64,000 nucleotides of DNA from Temnopleurus reevesii (lineage: Eukaryota > Echinodermata > Echinoidea > Temnopleuroida > Temnopleuridae): NCBI GenBank assembly GCA_036244855.1, contig BQKZ01002401.1, forward strand, positions 16,606-80,605, read 5' to 3'. Shown one piece after another: positions 13,501-28,500 of this stretch. The translations under genes were made by a program, and so were the position numbers. The notes under the pieces were generated by a model. It was not told the origin of the DNA. It did not search any database and saw only the letters and a program-made list of their open reading frames with translations. Every line of letters begins with the position of its first letter. The stretch's first letter is position 1.

Positions 13501-16500
13501 GTACAAAGCCTATGGACGCGACGTTTTACATTTTCGTTTGTTTAAAGCACTAAACGTTGATATTTTCCCAGTTTAGTCTTTATGCACCATCAATCTTTCA
13601 GATAACCTCTATCATCTGGCAGTTGAGAATTTTTTTTTTTTAAATGAAAACAATGTTAAGCAATGGCTTTATAAACATTACAATGTTAATGATGTAACAA
13701 CTAACCAAAAGTTATAGCAAACATGACAACAATTTAGCAAGAAGATGTTTATTTAACTATATTTACTTAATGATTTTAAGACAATTTCTTTAACCATAAA
13801 ATTGAATGATCATACAATAAAACTGAGATTGGAAAGAGTGAATTGCTGGTACAGTATAAAAACAATTAACATGATACAGGTATAAAGATATCAGCATGCT
13901 TGCATAATGGTACCAGGTGAATATCTTGTGATAAGACATAGGACATCTGGATCATTTAGATAGTACAATCCGTGGTGTTAAAATTGATAGTTAAGTTATC
14001 ACTTTGATACTTTCCTCTTCGTTTCTGTGTTTCCCTTTGGAAACAAGATAGAACGCATGATAAGAAGTTTCGAAATAAAAAAAAAAAACCTGGAGTAACC
14101 CATTTTCCAGCAAATATACATCCATGATAAGTATGAAATTATTGAATAAATGAAGAAGAAGAACAGTTGCTTGCCTTTTTGAATATTCATGTGGCTAAAT
14201 GTTATAGTGTGAATATCGAAAGACCTTAACCAAATTCTCATGGTAGAAAACACAACCAAACCACTTTGTCTAACCATTTTCTATAATATAAACTCTTAAT
14301 TACGAAACAAATCTTCATCAATGTATTTCAAGCTTCAAAAATACACTCAATGAGTATACATTCACATGCATTGCCTTTTTAAAAAATTTAGATTAATTAA
14401 TATTTGTACAAATTTATTCTTTTTACAGTATATGTACCGTGCCGTCTCCCCTGATATCAGAGTGAGCTTGTATGTGCGATGGAATGGAACAAATGTAATT
14501 GATAGTGATGGCTTAACAGGTAAGACCAAGCTTTCTTCCCTCAACGTGGTATTTTGGGAGAAAAATTCATTTTCTGCTATCTTACACACTTTTTAGACAA
14601 AGTTAATGATTGACTATACATACTTTCATTTCCCTATGGGCTCACTTTTCAGGAGGGAGATACCGTACAAGACAGTTGATTTATGGGATAATTCTATAAA
14701 TAAGATGCCTTGTAGACAAATTGAAATACTATAAAGCTTAAATTTTTGCAGGGGTTTTTATTTTACGAAATTGGCAATCATGTATTCATCAAAATTTTCA
14801 CTTAATAGAAAGCGCATGGACTTGTGTACGATGATCCATCAAAACATGAAAGTAACAACTTGCTAATATGTGACCATTCGGAAATTCTGTGAATTTGCTA
14901 AAATGTATGTGCTTAAATATTGGCTTATTACAGTACACCGTTAATAGCAATCCATAACTTGTTTACATACCTGTAGTGTATTTAAAATATAGTGCCATCT
15001 TTGAATTTGTTAGATTAAATTGAAATATATTTGATTCCATGAATTGATCTACAATGTATACATGTATATAGATTTGTACAAATTACAAAAACAAAACAAT
15101 TGTTGATTAAAGCGAATATCGAGTACTTGCAAAGAACTTCAATTTGGAAAAATGAATGATTAAAATAATCTTATGTTACAAACAAAGCACAACGTGACNG
15201 AAATGTATTTGATTCCATGAATTGATCTACAATGTATACAAAACAATTGTTGATTAAAGTGTCCAAAGCTGATATCTGGCTCTACAGTTTTGCCTGATTA
15301 CATATTCAATTTTGGATATTAACCACTTTGTTTTATGTTTTAGTTGCATCAAAAAGGGTGTTTCAAAAGTTGGTTGTTCAATTAAAGTATACATCTTTTT
15401 TACCAGTGACTTTTCTATTCTTAGAAAATGGTTGTGTCAGTGTACTCTGCATGGTTTTCATGAGTTCAATGCAGGGTGTACTGTACAAATATTGTTTATT
15501 ACTCTATGCATATGTGGGATGATAGGTATTTGTGGTTAGTGATGGTATTAAATGCAATATCCTGATTATGCAGTATTGTGCAATAGCCCTAACCAAGGTC
15601 TCTAATGCCATGACTATGGTCAGGGACATTATTTTAATTAATTTTAGAGCTTTAGTGCCCAGGATATGAAACAAAACATTTAGATGAAGCTTGTTTGAGG
15701 CTTCATTAAATCGTATTGTGCAATTGGAAGCTATTCGGTGTTTAACAAAATTTTAGGTGTCTCTGAAAAGACCCTTTTGATGTTTGCATTGCACATACAT
15801 GTTACTTTCAATGTTTGTTGATGGTAAATGTCATTTTTCCATTAAAAGACCAGACATTTACCGGTTTCTCCATGATGCATTTACCCTTTGGGTGTGGGCT
15901 AACACTCTGCTGCCATCCTCCCTGTGATGGGCGCACATAGCCGGTATTCAGGACTTTGATAGCGTCAATGAATTTGAAAACCAATTACATCTCATCTGGT
16001 TATTCTATGACTACACATTGTGTGTTTTAAAGAAAAAACAATTTTCCTTTTTCTTAAAATGCTATTTTTGTTTGTGAAATTGCTAAATGAGGATCCTAAT
16101 TTGACCTGTTAAAAGCCCACCTCATTTGCAACACCTGCGTAATCTGGGCATCTGTAGAAGCCTGTCGCATCCAAAGGGTTAAACACATTGAAATGCTATT
16201 CAATGGGTCTCAATTCAATATCATAGAACTCCTCCCATGGAAGATGATGTAATGATTTATACCTTTTTATAACTATAGGAGAAATCTCAAATTGATTACC
16301 ATAATCCAAGACAGCAATTAAGATCTAATTTTCTTTGTTACCAGCAGATGATCCAATTTGAAGTCTGGCTCGTATATAGGTGTAGAATTCTTAAAATATC
16401 TACTATAGAACTGATTGGAGCTATTTCTTTTATTTTTTAAAACTTTGTTTGTATTTTTTACACAGTCACACTGTACAATTGTTCTGTGGAACGTGATAGC

Positions 16501-19500
16501 TGCAGTCGCTGCCTGTCACCCGAGTTCACCCCAGCACAACTCTCATGTCAATGGTGTGGGACTACATGTGCCGTCATGGATAGCAATGCATGTACTGCCC
16601 CAGACATTACACCCATCATACAGAATTCTGGAGTATTATGTGCTGATCCAAGAATAACAGATGTAAGTGTTGACACCGGGACTCCTAATGTATAAATTTT
16701 CAATTAATTATGACTTTCTTCAGAGTTTCCTTTGTGGAATCCTTCATGTTTATTGGCTTTTGTGCAATGTTGCCATTTCAGTAGTTGCCATTCATGAAAA
16801 AGTTACCATCAACATGATGTATGATTATATATGATTACACGATATATTGATACATATGATATATATTAGTGTGATATTTCATTGTCACAAGCAAAAGGAA
16901 GAGGCTGAGCTGTCAATGGGTATACATTTTGCTACAATGCATTGTAAAGATAGCCACTTCTGAAGTTCTAATTATAGTGGCATTTCTTACATCAGACAAC
17001 TTCAGGTTTGATATGTATACATGTATTATGTACACTACCAGCAAAACTGAAAAATACTTAAGGACTCCCATTTTACTCCACTTGAGTTGTAAAAATGCTG
17101 AGGCCAAAGATCAAAACACATACAAACAACTTTATTTGCATTTTCTCCAATCCCCTTGAGACAACTTTCTTTTAAGGTCGGTAAAAGAGTAGTATTTTTT
17201 TAAACTTAATATAATAAATGTATCCAATCACACAAGTTTTTCAAATTATTCATCCTCTCACCTTAGATTTATCCAACAAGTGGACCAATAGAAGGCAATA
17301 CAATAGTGACAATTAGCGGCACAGATATTGGCCAATCATTTGATGAGCTTGAAAGGATAACTCTGGGTGAATCGGAATGTGACTTCTCTGAAATGGAGGA
17401 TTCCTACAACCCAGGCAGAAGGTGAGTGGGGTGACGCATAGATGGTTTTAATTATATATGATTCCAAGGATCATGGAAACTGATTTGCGCGAAGGCAAGT
17501 CTGCCTAATTTTGACGTGTGCAAGTGTCTGGATCCGTTATTTATAAAATAATTCAAAATATGTAAAAACGTAATTCAACATCAGGATTAACTTTGTCTGT
17601 GTTATTGATGACGAATATAAACCATTTTACTGCCTTCAGATGGGTTTACATGTAGTGAAACCATCATCCCCTCAGTCATGCCGATCGAGAGGCTATTATC
17701 CTTCGGACTGCACCCTCATCAGGATGATAGCCTCTCGACGTGACTTCGGGGAAGATAGTTCCCACTGCACCATCTTTTTATCTTTTTATAGATCATGGAA
17801 TGATCATGAGGTCTTGGATAATATGGTTATAATGTGTAGATTCATCCACTGGTTCTTTTCTTATGCCTTTGTTATAGTGTGAGTTGTAGGACCACGGCGG
17901 GCCCGGCTGGACCGGTCAGTGCCACCGTTGTAGTTCACCTTCCTACTCGTGAGGTGACGGGGACAAGCGGACCAATGTTCCACTACAAGGTTTGTCTAGG
18001 TTTCACCTCTAAAGTCCTGTTTCCACCGCTTCCATCTTGTTTCTAAATTTGTTTTATTGTTCAGTTGTTAGCTTGTTGCAAATTTACACAATGCTTTCAT
18101 GCTAAAAGATTTTGAATTATGGATTCTGTTCCTTTTTATATGTAAAATATAAAAATGATAAGCATTTATGATAATGCCACATGGAAACATGTAAGATGTC
18201 ATATTAGTACTCCAGCAATTTCACATTTGTCAGACTGCTCCACAACAAAGCAGTTTGTAAAGAGGGAACTCTCATTATATTTGAAAATCTGTTTTTACTT
18301 TATATAGTGCAATTCACTTACTAATGTGTGACTAAGCATTTAATAACGCATTATTTTATTTAAGACATTTTTTGACTCAGCAGCTCTAAACGCCTCTCTT
18401 CAAAAATCAATTATAATGTGCATTGTTGTGCAACATTTTTATTGTTACTGTACTGTGTTATAACCTATAAATGCTTTCTAAGAAAATTGCAACAGTTGGT
18501 ACATATGTACAACAATATGCATTTGGGAGTTTGTAGAATGATATTGTATTGATTTTCTCCTCAGGATCCCGAAATTCTGAGTATCTTTCCCACTGAAGGA
18601 CTTGAGGCAGGTGGTACTCAAGTGACAGTGACAGGCACTGATCTCAACACAGGTGGCAATATCTCTGCTATGGTAGGCAATGCCCCATGCATCTTTGCCA
18701 GGTAAATGTCTTTACAGTTCATTTATTCATTTTCAGTGCGAAATATATTATGCCACCTTTGTGAATTTAGAGCTTGACATTTCAATCCCAGTAGAATCTT
18801 TACTCATTGACAGACCAGACAACCATTAGGAGTTTTGAAGAAAGAATATAATCCCCCCCCCCTTTTTTTCTTTCTTTTAGTTTCAAGGCCATTCCAAAAG
18901 AATTGACCTAATTTTCTTTATAATTATACTAAAAAGTCCCATGCAACACATGGTTTCTTTCCCCTTTTTGAGTAAATCATTCCTCTTTTTCCATTATATG
19001 GGTTGGGAGGTCTGCATTGACTACTTGAAGCAGGTTCTCCCTGCACCAAATCTATGGGAATTATAGAATTCAGGAGTCAACTGGTTAATCATAAGCAAAA
19101 TGACAAAAGGAGTGAAGTTAATACACAAGTGTATAGAGAAACTTTAAACAAGGGGGTGGAGAGAAATAAAGAACAGGATGTGGCAGCCAATCACACAGCG
19201 AGGAGCAACTAACAAAGGAACTCCAAAACTTGTACAAAAGAAAGATGACCAGCTGGAGGAGTGGATGGGACAAAACAAAGAAGGGATTAGAGTTGTGCAG
19301 GAAATGAAAGTTGTGAAGGGAAAGCAAGAAAGCCAAGTTGAAAAGTGTTGGTAAACTTGATTTCCATGAGTTTTTAACAGAGCTAATGATAGGGTGCAGA
19401 GTTGTTTGTGAAAGATTCATAGAACACACATGCAAAGAAGTCTATGTAAAATATTCTTCTATAATAGTCCCTTGGTTTGCGAAGTTTGTCTTTCATAGAT

Positions 19501-22500
19501 TTTGTTGCCATATTGGGTAAACCTTCTTTTTGACATTTAGAAATTCTATCTGAGAAAAGAAGAAAGTGGCACTTTGATGCAAGTTTCTCTTTGGCTAATC
19601 TCTGATTAGCTCTAGAATCCAGCTGATACATCTAATCATTATTGGAGTTTCATTATAACCATCAAAATTACCTCATGATTCTCCTTCATTTCTAGTCCCC
19701 CGACCAGTACCCAAGGAGTTTGCACAACCAGCACATCTCAGCCTGGTATAAGAGTTCATCTGACCATGGTCTTTGACGGGACTTCAAGGAATTCTCCAGA
19801 GCTCTTTGAATACCTGCCCAACCCAGAGATTACAGACCTCTCCACACTCAAGACCATTAGAGCGTGAGTATCACAATGGGAAAATATATTTTTTCACTTA
19901 GATTTTCTTAATGGAGGGAAATTTAGTTTTATTTTGGTCAATTGATTGAGTTACATGTATCTACCAATACAGTCATAAGCTTCTATATATGAATGAAAAC
20001 AGTTTAATAAAATTGCTATTACTTTTCTGAAGAAGGATGATGTCCCACATCAAATCAAATGAAGGGATGACAATATGAGAACATTTTGTGAAAGGGAACA
20101 GAAATCAACAGAACGGGGATGCTCTATCTAAATTCAGATTCCAAATTAATAGATGACACATCATCAATCATTGGGAGTAGGTAATAAAATTAAACTTTAA
20201 TCCTAACTCACACCAATGTAAAATATTTTTTTTTCATCCCCAAAATTGCTTTAATAAATTGTCCTTTTGTATACAAAGTCAATGTAAATTATGTTTTCAA
20301 CAAATATTGATAAATTAATTTGTATTTTCACTTTTATTGGCTGAAATCAATTAATTCAATCATAAATATGCTTCAAGTAAGTTCAACTAAAATTTCATTG
20401 AGAAAGTAATAAAAACAACAAAAAATGCAATACATGTGGAAGAATTTCAACAAACAGCAAGAAACACAACACCTCATAATACATGCAAGAATTATCTCTC
20501 AGTTTCGTATACATCTATTTTTGTTGCATGTAAAGCAACTTCTGTACTGAATGCATCGGCTAGTTTCACATAAAATTTGTCATCCTTACCATTACTAATC
20601 TATACCTTTAAAAATGCCTTTGATAACTTTACCTGCTTGTCAAATCTTTGTCAAATTGAGGCATTTTCACTAAGTGAGCAAAAATGGAAGAAAAAGAGAA
20701 TGCTAAAATTCTGTTTGCTGTGTTTAATCATAACTTTACAAATATACATGCAATTAGCAGTATTTGAAAAGTTTTATTTTGTTCTTCTCTATATACATGT
20801 AACATTGATTTTACTTAGATCTTCAAAATATGGACTTATTAGCTTTTAAGAATAAACATTTCATGATATCAATTATGTCTTATAAAATGTATTTCCTATT
20901 ATGTTTTTTTAATTGGCATTACTTAGATCTTCAAAATATGGACTTATTAGCTTTTAAGAATAAACATTTCATGATATCAATTATGTCTTATATAAATTTA
21001 TTGCCTATAGCTTTTCGAAGTAATGATGTGTATATGATTAATTTCAATTCTCTCTCAATGAAGCTTGTTTAATTGGCATTGTGGAAACAGAACCTCAGTA
21101 ATTAGATTCTATTATGTCAGAATGTGAAGTGTATTTCAATTAGATGTAATTTTCAGCCACCGTAAGCAGAGCCATCCTGAGTAGCTCACTGATAACTTCC
21201 TTTTCCTCTCTTCACTTCCTGTTCATTGTCAGTTAAACTAGCTTTCATCCCACCAGGATGTTCATTCACAAAGAGCTTTCGAAACTAATCAACAACAAAC
21301 AAATCAAAAACCATGACAATGTGAAGTGCTCTTTGATAATTAAAGGCAATTAAACACTGCAGAGAATCAAAGTGAAATCTGGCTGATTCAACCATACGCG
21401 GATAGACCTATGTGGGGAGCTTCCGCGAGTAGTGTGTGATTGTTTAGCTACCCCCTAACCATGTGATATCTTAGCACTGATCCCTTTTCACTCATTTTTT
21501 AGTAAATGAATTTTTCCTCCTCTCATATTATCAGATCCTGCTTCTTTCATACACACTAATTTAGAAATATCAAGAGGATTACATACTCTTTAACATGTTT
21601 TGAGATTATTTGGCAATGATACAATATTTTCTTTTTGTGATGTGAGTCATATTTCTCGGGATTATATTTTAAATCAAACATATTCATACCTTGTAAATCT
21701 TTGTATGTAAATCTCTCCTCTCTTTCACCTGCAAATGATGGAATTGAATGAAATTGAATTGAATTGAATTTCCTTTGTATTATGTCACCCTATAAATTAA
21801 CTAAAAAAAATAATAGTCCCCCATATTGAGATTGATTGAACCTGGGGCCAATTGCATGAAAAAAATAGCATAATTAGAATAATTAGTGAATACAAAAATG
21901 TGACTACGCACACCCCGCAGCTTATGATGCAGGCTATAAACATTCCAATTTTTGGGGTGATCGTTTATTCACTGGCCTATGTTAGGGGGACTAATGTGAT
22001 AAAAAAGCTCAATTAGATTAGGGGTAAAGAGGGGACAGCTCCTGATGTGTCATAACATGCTATCCATGAAGTTGGTAAGGAACTTACTAAGAGTGCTACC
22101 TCGACAGCTTTTTTTTTTAATTGACCCCTTATCACTCCGGCAAACTAATGGTTTAGTGGTCATGACACTGGTCTGGTACACGGCATTTGTGGATTCAAAT
22201 TTATCTATTTGGCCTATTATTTATTTTATACAAGACTCAGGCTTATTATCATCCAGGCAAAGCATAAGTGCTAACATGTAAATCTTTAACTGCTAGCACT
22301 CTTCACTTCTCTCCATTCACCACTCTAGTGCTCTTCACTCGTGGGTCTCCTACTAGTGATTCCTTCACCTGAGGACGAGTCAGTTAAATCTACTCGGAAC
22401 GTCGTGTTTTTATCTTTTTTTAGCTTTTGCTCAGTCCTTTTCAGGACTATTTCTTGAAAGATAACCCCACACCACATGGTGCAACCGCAAATCTCTTTGA

Positions 22501-25500
22501 ATGTTTACTATACCATGCAAGCTCTAGTTTTTCTTCAATGTTGAGGGTTGTTGGGAGTCAAATAAAAAAAAGTTTTTATTGTGTCTTTACATCATAGTAT
22601 TTATAATATAAGCATTCATTGGTTGATATTAATGATTTGTAAATTGTATTGATTTTGTCCTTCAAAAATTCATGAGTACTCAATGAACTGTAAATAATTT
22701 TTCTATCACCTTTCTTGAAATTCAAACTTATCTCATATGTTTTTTTTTTTTTTTATATTTGTCCAACAGGGGAGGCTTACTAATAGAAGTGAGAGGATCT
22801 GGTTTTGACGTAATCCAGTCTACTATTATGAGAGCTACCATAATGGCTGATGGTGATATGTACATTGCAGAAGAGGTAAATTTGCAGCACAGTGTGAAGT
22901 AGGATTGATGTTGTTCTTTACCTGAAATCATTGTTTCACCCTTTTTTAAAGATTGTTTTAATGCTGTTCTGGAATTTGTGGTATAGTCTTGATCCACTGG
23001 ATAAAAACAATGACATTAAAATTCAAAGTAAAATGACCCCTGTCTCTTTGACATGGCATTCAGGAAGAACCATACTTTTTTTGTAATGTCTTATAATTAG
23101 TGAGCAATTGTATATCATTTACATTGTGTGATGTTATTTATGTTTACAATTTTTGTAATTGTTTGTATGTGTGTGGAATCTCTGTACTACATTGACTTTC
23201 AAAAAGCTAGGATAGAACATCACTTTGAAAATATGCTTATTACCAGAGATGTTTGTGTCCTGACATTATTCATGTACCATAATTTTTGTAAATCAATTAC
23301 AAATTGTTATATTCTGTTTCCAATTTTCCTTTCAGTCGTGCATGAAGAAGGATGATACTACCATCAGCTGTACCTCCCCGACGCTCCCAGCCGATGTCCC
23401 GACCTACAGCGCAGCCAATAGGAAGAGACGAGCCACAGACACAGATCCATTGGCCTCTGCTACCCTTTCATTCATCCTGGATGGGTATTACTTCACCTAT
23501 GATGAGGATCTGGTCTACTATGCTGACCCTGTTTATGAACGCTTCTCAGAGGAAAACGACTTTGTGCACAAATATGAGGAGGATATTATCATCAATGTGA
23601 GGCACACTTCCATTTTGATATCTTTGTGGGTGTGTTTTGTGACTGTTCCCAGTCGTGAATGATCTAATGCCAAGATAGAAAATAAGTTTATTCTGCCATA
23701 TTCACTGTGTAGATAGAAGGTCTTGGGAATTTTGAAATGCAGATGCAGAGATAAGAAAATACAGAGAAAATGATACTCTTCATTAATAATGTGATGTGAC
23801 CATATACATGTAATAAGGTATGCTTTAATTACTTTGTTTCATTGAATAGAACTTACTATAAATGACTTACTCTTAAAAACAGCCAATCTTGCCTAAGCTG
23901 ATCCTTGCGTAAGTCAAATAATCACTTAATTCGAAGGTTATATTAAGTCATCTTCTCTTTGCATTCCATTGATTTTACCCTTTATAAGTCAAATTTACCT
24001 CAGTTAAAGTTATTTCTTCAGTCTCAACAGATTAGACTTCGCCAAGATTGACTGTAGTCATTTCAATGAATCTCTGACGTTGATTGGCTGTTGTGCTCTT
24101 CTGGGTTTTCATCCGCCAATGAAACTCTGATTGCCTTTTTATTCATAAGTCATCCTCACAATATGACCATACCATTTGAGGCGGCATTTCATGATTTCCT
24201 GTTTTCTGTTCAAGTAATGCTCAAGTATTGTATGATGTCAGTTCTTCTATAAATCTTATGAACTTATACCACCACAGGGCAAGAATCTGAATTTAGCGAG
24301 TACGAAGGCAGACGTGGAGGTGAAGGTAGGAGACCAGAATGGAACAGTGAGATCTCTTGCACCAGAACTACTAATCTTCAGTCCACCTAAGGTCAAACCA
24401 GGACTAGGCAAGGAGGACAACAGTAGCAAAGGAATGCCTCAAGTTGTGGTGAGTTTAGTTTTATCTTATGGCATAAAGTTTTTCAAAAGGTGTGATTTTG
24501 GTAAACCTATGATATCAAGAGAAGAATTGCAAATTTATTTTCTATGTTGTCTTGATTGTGCAGCTTGATTATTGCTGCCCTTTGAGATGAATGGATTTTA
24601 AGAGTTTTCTTTTGTTTGATACTGTTTTCTTCTTGCTGAATTGGACATGAGGAAGTTAACACACAATAAAACAGTCACGTAAATAGTTGAATCACCATTC
24701 AGTGATAAGCTTTCCCTAATGAATGGTTCAAATGAATGGTTGAATTTGAAATGGTCCAAATCTTAGCCCAAATGAAAATGTTAATGCTGTACTCATAGAA
24801 GCAATATTTTTCAATTTCAATAGATTTTGGCAGAATTAACTCATCAATGTATTGATCTCATTCTCATCTCCTTCTTTTCCCCAAAAGGTGAAACATGGCC
24901 ATCTGGTCATCAGCATCGGCTGGATAGACTACTCTGCCATAGCAGACAATCAACTGATGATGATCATCATCCTGAGTGGAGTAGGTTGTCTTATCATCAT
25001 CATCGTCTTCATCTTGGTGATGTGCTATGTGTCATCTCAGAAGCGTTACAAGAAACGCTACAAGGAGGTTCAATGTGAGATGGAGCAGCTTGAGGATGCT
25101 GTCAAGAATGAAGCAACAAAGGGTAAGGAGATCTGTCCTCTCTATTTTTCACATTTATAGGATTTTGTTTATGTCTTGTGGAATTGTTGAACTGTACTTC
25201 AGTCTATTCCTTTAGATATTCATAGTCAATGTTCCATTAAAAATTGCAAAGTTCATTCAATCGACTTAAGCGTTTTGATAGGTCACTATTTCAATTAAGG
25301 GATACTTTTCTGTCTGTGTCACAGAAGCGTGTGGATGAATTTCATATTTCAGCAGTACATATAAGTCAGGATCCTTAAAAATTTGTTAAAACAAGTTTGA
25401 GTGTTACCTTCTCCCTATAATCCAATGGGGACATATTTTAAACAACTCTTAGCCCTGGCTCTGTGAGTTTTATTGTCCAACTTGCTGTTCAATATTTATA

Positions 25501-28500
25501 CATTAATAACCGTTTTTAAACAAATGGCCTCCAGGATTGGAGATGTTTTTTAACTCCAAATCATGTGGCTGAATAAACAAACATCTTTTTTGTTTTGTTT
25601 TATTTTTCAGCATTCTTTGACATCCAGCAGGACATGTCTAGCATCAAAGACCAGCTACAGGACCTTGGTGGTATGCCGTTTGTCACTGGTCAAGATTACA
25701 TCAGGAAAATGCTGTTTGTAGGACTGCCTGTCCAGCCCATGATGACCGATCCACAGGTCAGTAGATACACTCATAGGCCTGAATTCACAAACATAGTTTA
25801 TTTTTTTACCAGGTTTAAAGAGGGGTGGTTTGAATATAAGCGTAAATGCGTCCGATTTATTGTCAATTAGGAGCGCTCATTGGACCGCTTTTATGAGTAT
25901 TTGCTAGTAGATCAAGTGCATTAACGAGTACATATTTCCATGTCAGGGGTTAAAACAGATTTATACCATGAACTAAAATAATCATAATGTTTGCAAATCA
26001 GACTGGTAAAAAGTGCATTCGTATGCTTTTGGGTCAAATCTATAAGGTCATTTAAAGGATTCCAATGCAAAGGAATTGAAATAAAACATATTGTTATGGA
26101 GAAGGAGATGCTGTAAGAATAATCAAGCAAGATGATCAGCTTTTTCTTTTTATGTTAATGAAAGAGTTGGATGTATTCGGATAAAGTAAAAGGAGATTGC
26201 ATTGTGTGAATATACCAGAAATTCTATTTCTCTTGTTTATTTCCATTTTTTATTTTTTCCCCATTAGTATTGCAGTATATTTCTTCATATTTTTCTTTTT
26301 TTGTAAGCAATGGAGGAGGTTTTATCTTTTCAGAATCTTTTGCGCCTTTTCTTGTGGCTCCAAATTGGCCACATAAGAATATAAGAAGTAAAGACTGATA
26401 ATAATTCTATTTAAACAAACACTTATATTTAGTTTGTATGAATTGATAACAGATTTAATACTTTGGTGACAATTCTTTTTCTTTAGGTTTTGGGGGTGAA
26501 TACTTAGGACCAATTCGTTCATTAAGGTGCTTGGGATAAATCTTGACATTTTTCTGTTGCTTGATTTTAACAGCGTCCTGAAGAAAACTTGACAAGAGCG
26601 ATGACAGACTTCTCCAAGCTTCTCAACAACAAAGATTTCCTTCTTGTCTTCATTCGCTCTCTAGATGAAGACAAGAAACTTGCCATGAGAGATAGGTATT
26701 AATCTTCGTCTATTCACTCTCTCTTTGTGAATGATAGCTGCATAATCGTAATGAAAAAGTGAATTTGGCGCCATACAAATTGGATATGTGCAAGCTCATA
26801 AATCAGTATAAACATCCCACCCCGTATATAAGGGACCTGCCTGAAATTAACTTTACCGGTCATATCTGATTATTAGACTAAATTTACTCAGTAGCAAGTA
26901 GCTCATAATAAAAGTCAAGCAAAATGGAGAAAAATTGGGTTGGACCCACAAAATGCTTGACCAATGTATAGAATTGCCCTAATAATTGTTAAAAGAACCT
27001 TTTTAAAGATATACACGGTAATTGCTTTGTGTTCTTTCTTCTTTGAAGAAAAGTCACATCCAGAATCGGTATTCCTTTTCATTTCTCATAGGACATGATG
27101 ATGTATAATATATGGCTATCTCTGACAAAATTAATATGCTCATGAAAGTGACATTATTTAAATTTTGTGCTTTAGATTTGATGTGTTTTTTTAATGAACC
27201 TGCATCGAAGCTGAAATATTCATATTTCTATTTGACCTTCATAATTTCATAAATTTCTTTCTTTCCAGGAATAACATCGCTTCGCTGTTGACAGTTTGCA
27301 TGGTTCTTGAAGGCAAACTCTCTTACCTTTCAGAGTAAGTATTATTATTATTCAATGAGTTAGAGCTCCTTTTATGTTTACTAGTGTATGAGCATGAGTA
27401 CATACTTCTAAATTTTTAAAACTTATAAATTTCATATCAATTAATTGATTATGCACTTTAATCATCAAGTTATACCACAGATTTTTTTTAAATATATTTT
27501 CTATTGTCTATCCTCTAAAATGTTTTGAAGCTTTTTATTCACATTCTGTGTTCACTCAACAAAATCCTCTTTTTTTAATCAAAAATTACAAATAAGTACG
27601 TCATGTGTGATAAAAAATCGTTCTTGCAGTTTCAGCAGAATCTTGAAGTAAAAAATAGTTAGTAAAAATGTTTCATTTATATTTCTATAATTTATACAGT
27701 GTAATGTTGACATTGATGTCAGAGCAGATTTCCAATGCTGCAGATGTGGACAGATACAGACAGCTATTCAGGAGGTAATGAAACCTGTATTTATGGGGGG
27801 GGGGGGGGGTAACTTAACTTGAGTTGTTTAAAAAATTATTCAGTAAATCAATGTGAAGGAGAGAAAAACTTGGCAAACATGAGTAAGGGGTTGAATATAT
27901 AGGTAAGATGTGAATCTTATATTCTGATATTCCAAAAGCTGTTGCCCATGACTAAGATTTTAAATTTTTTTTTATAGATATAGATCTTGGTTACGTTTAA
28001 TAAAGCCGTTTGTCGAGGTATGACGACGTCGCAAATGACATGATCCTTTAGCAACATAGAAGTCATTGAGTACAGGAAAAGGTCACCAGTCATGCGCAGA
28101 GTCATGTGTATCTGACTTTGTGTATGAAAAGCTTTATGAAGCACAACCCAGTTATAAAAATGCATGCAGAAATGAAGTTCATGCAGCACTTGTATGATTG
28201 TGTTTATGAAAGTATTTATTGAGATTTATCTTGAATATTATTGTAATGTGCTTTTAATGTATTTCAAAGATAATTGATTTGACTTTCATTTGGTTTCATC
28301 AGGAAAATGTTTTTGGTAATAGATGAAAGGGAATTTTATGATATATTTTTGCATCAGTCGGATATAATTTACTGCTATCTAATTATTGAGACCTCAACAC
28401 AAGTACAATATTAAAACAGGAATAATTCAGGTGTTTTTGCTTTTTGTCAAGACCCAATGCTCCCAAGATATGGAGACCACTGCAAATGGGTGGTACGTAA

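Larger units (their letters stand above)
19864..22769. other. Plexin intron 11 (2.9 kb)
   Basis: Holds the 108-base tandem repeat, a GAATT-rich stretch at about 21740-21770 like a retroelement tail, a tRNA-like SINE head at 22140-22205, and a hammerhead-like string at 22369-22403. A poly-T tract precedes the exon 12 acceptor. No exon seen. Confidence 0.6.

Noticed and set aside
16415..16657. Alternative frame across plexin exon 7
   Set aside because: Shadow of the true PSI3 frame, which has correct splice phases and cysteine spacing.
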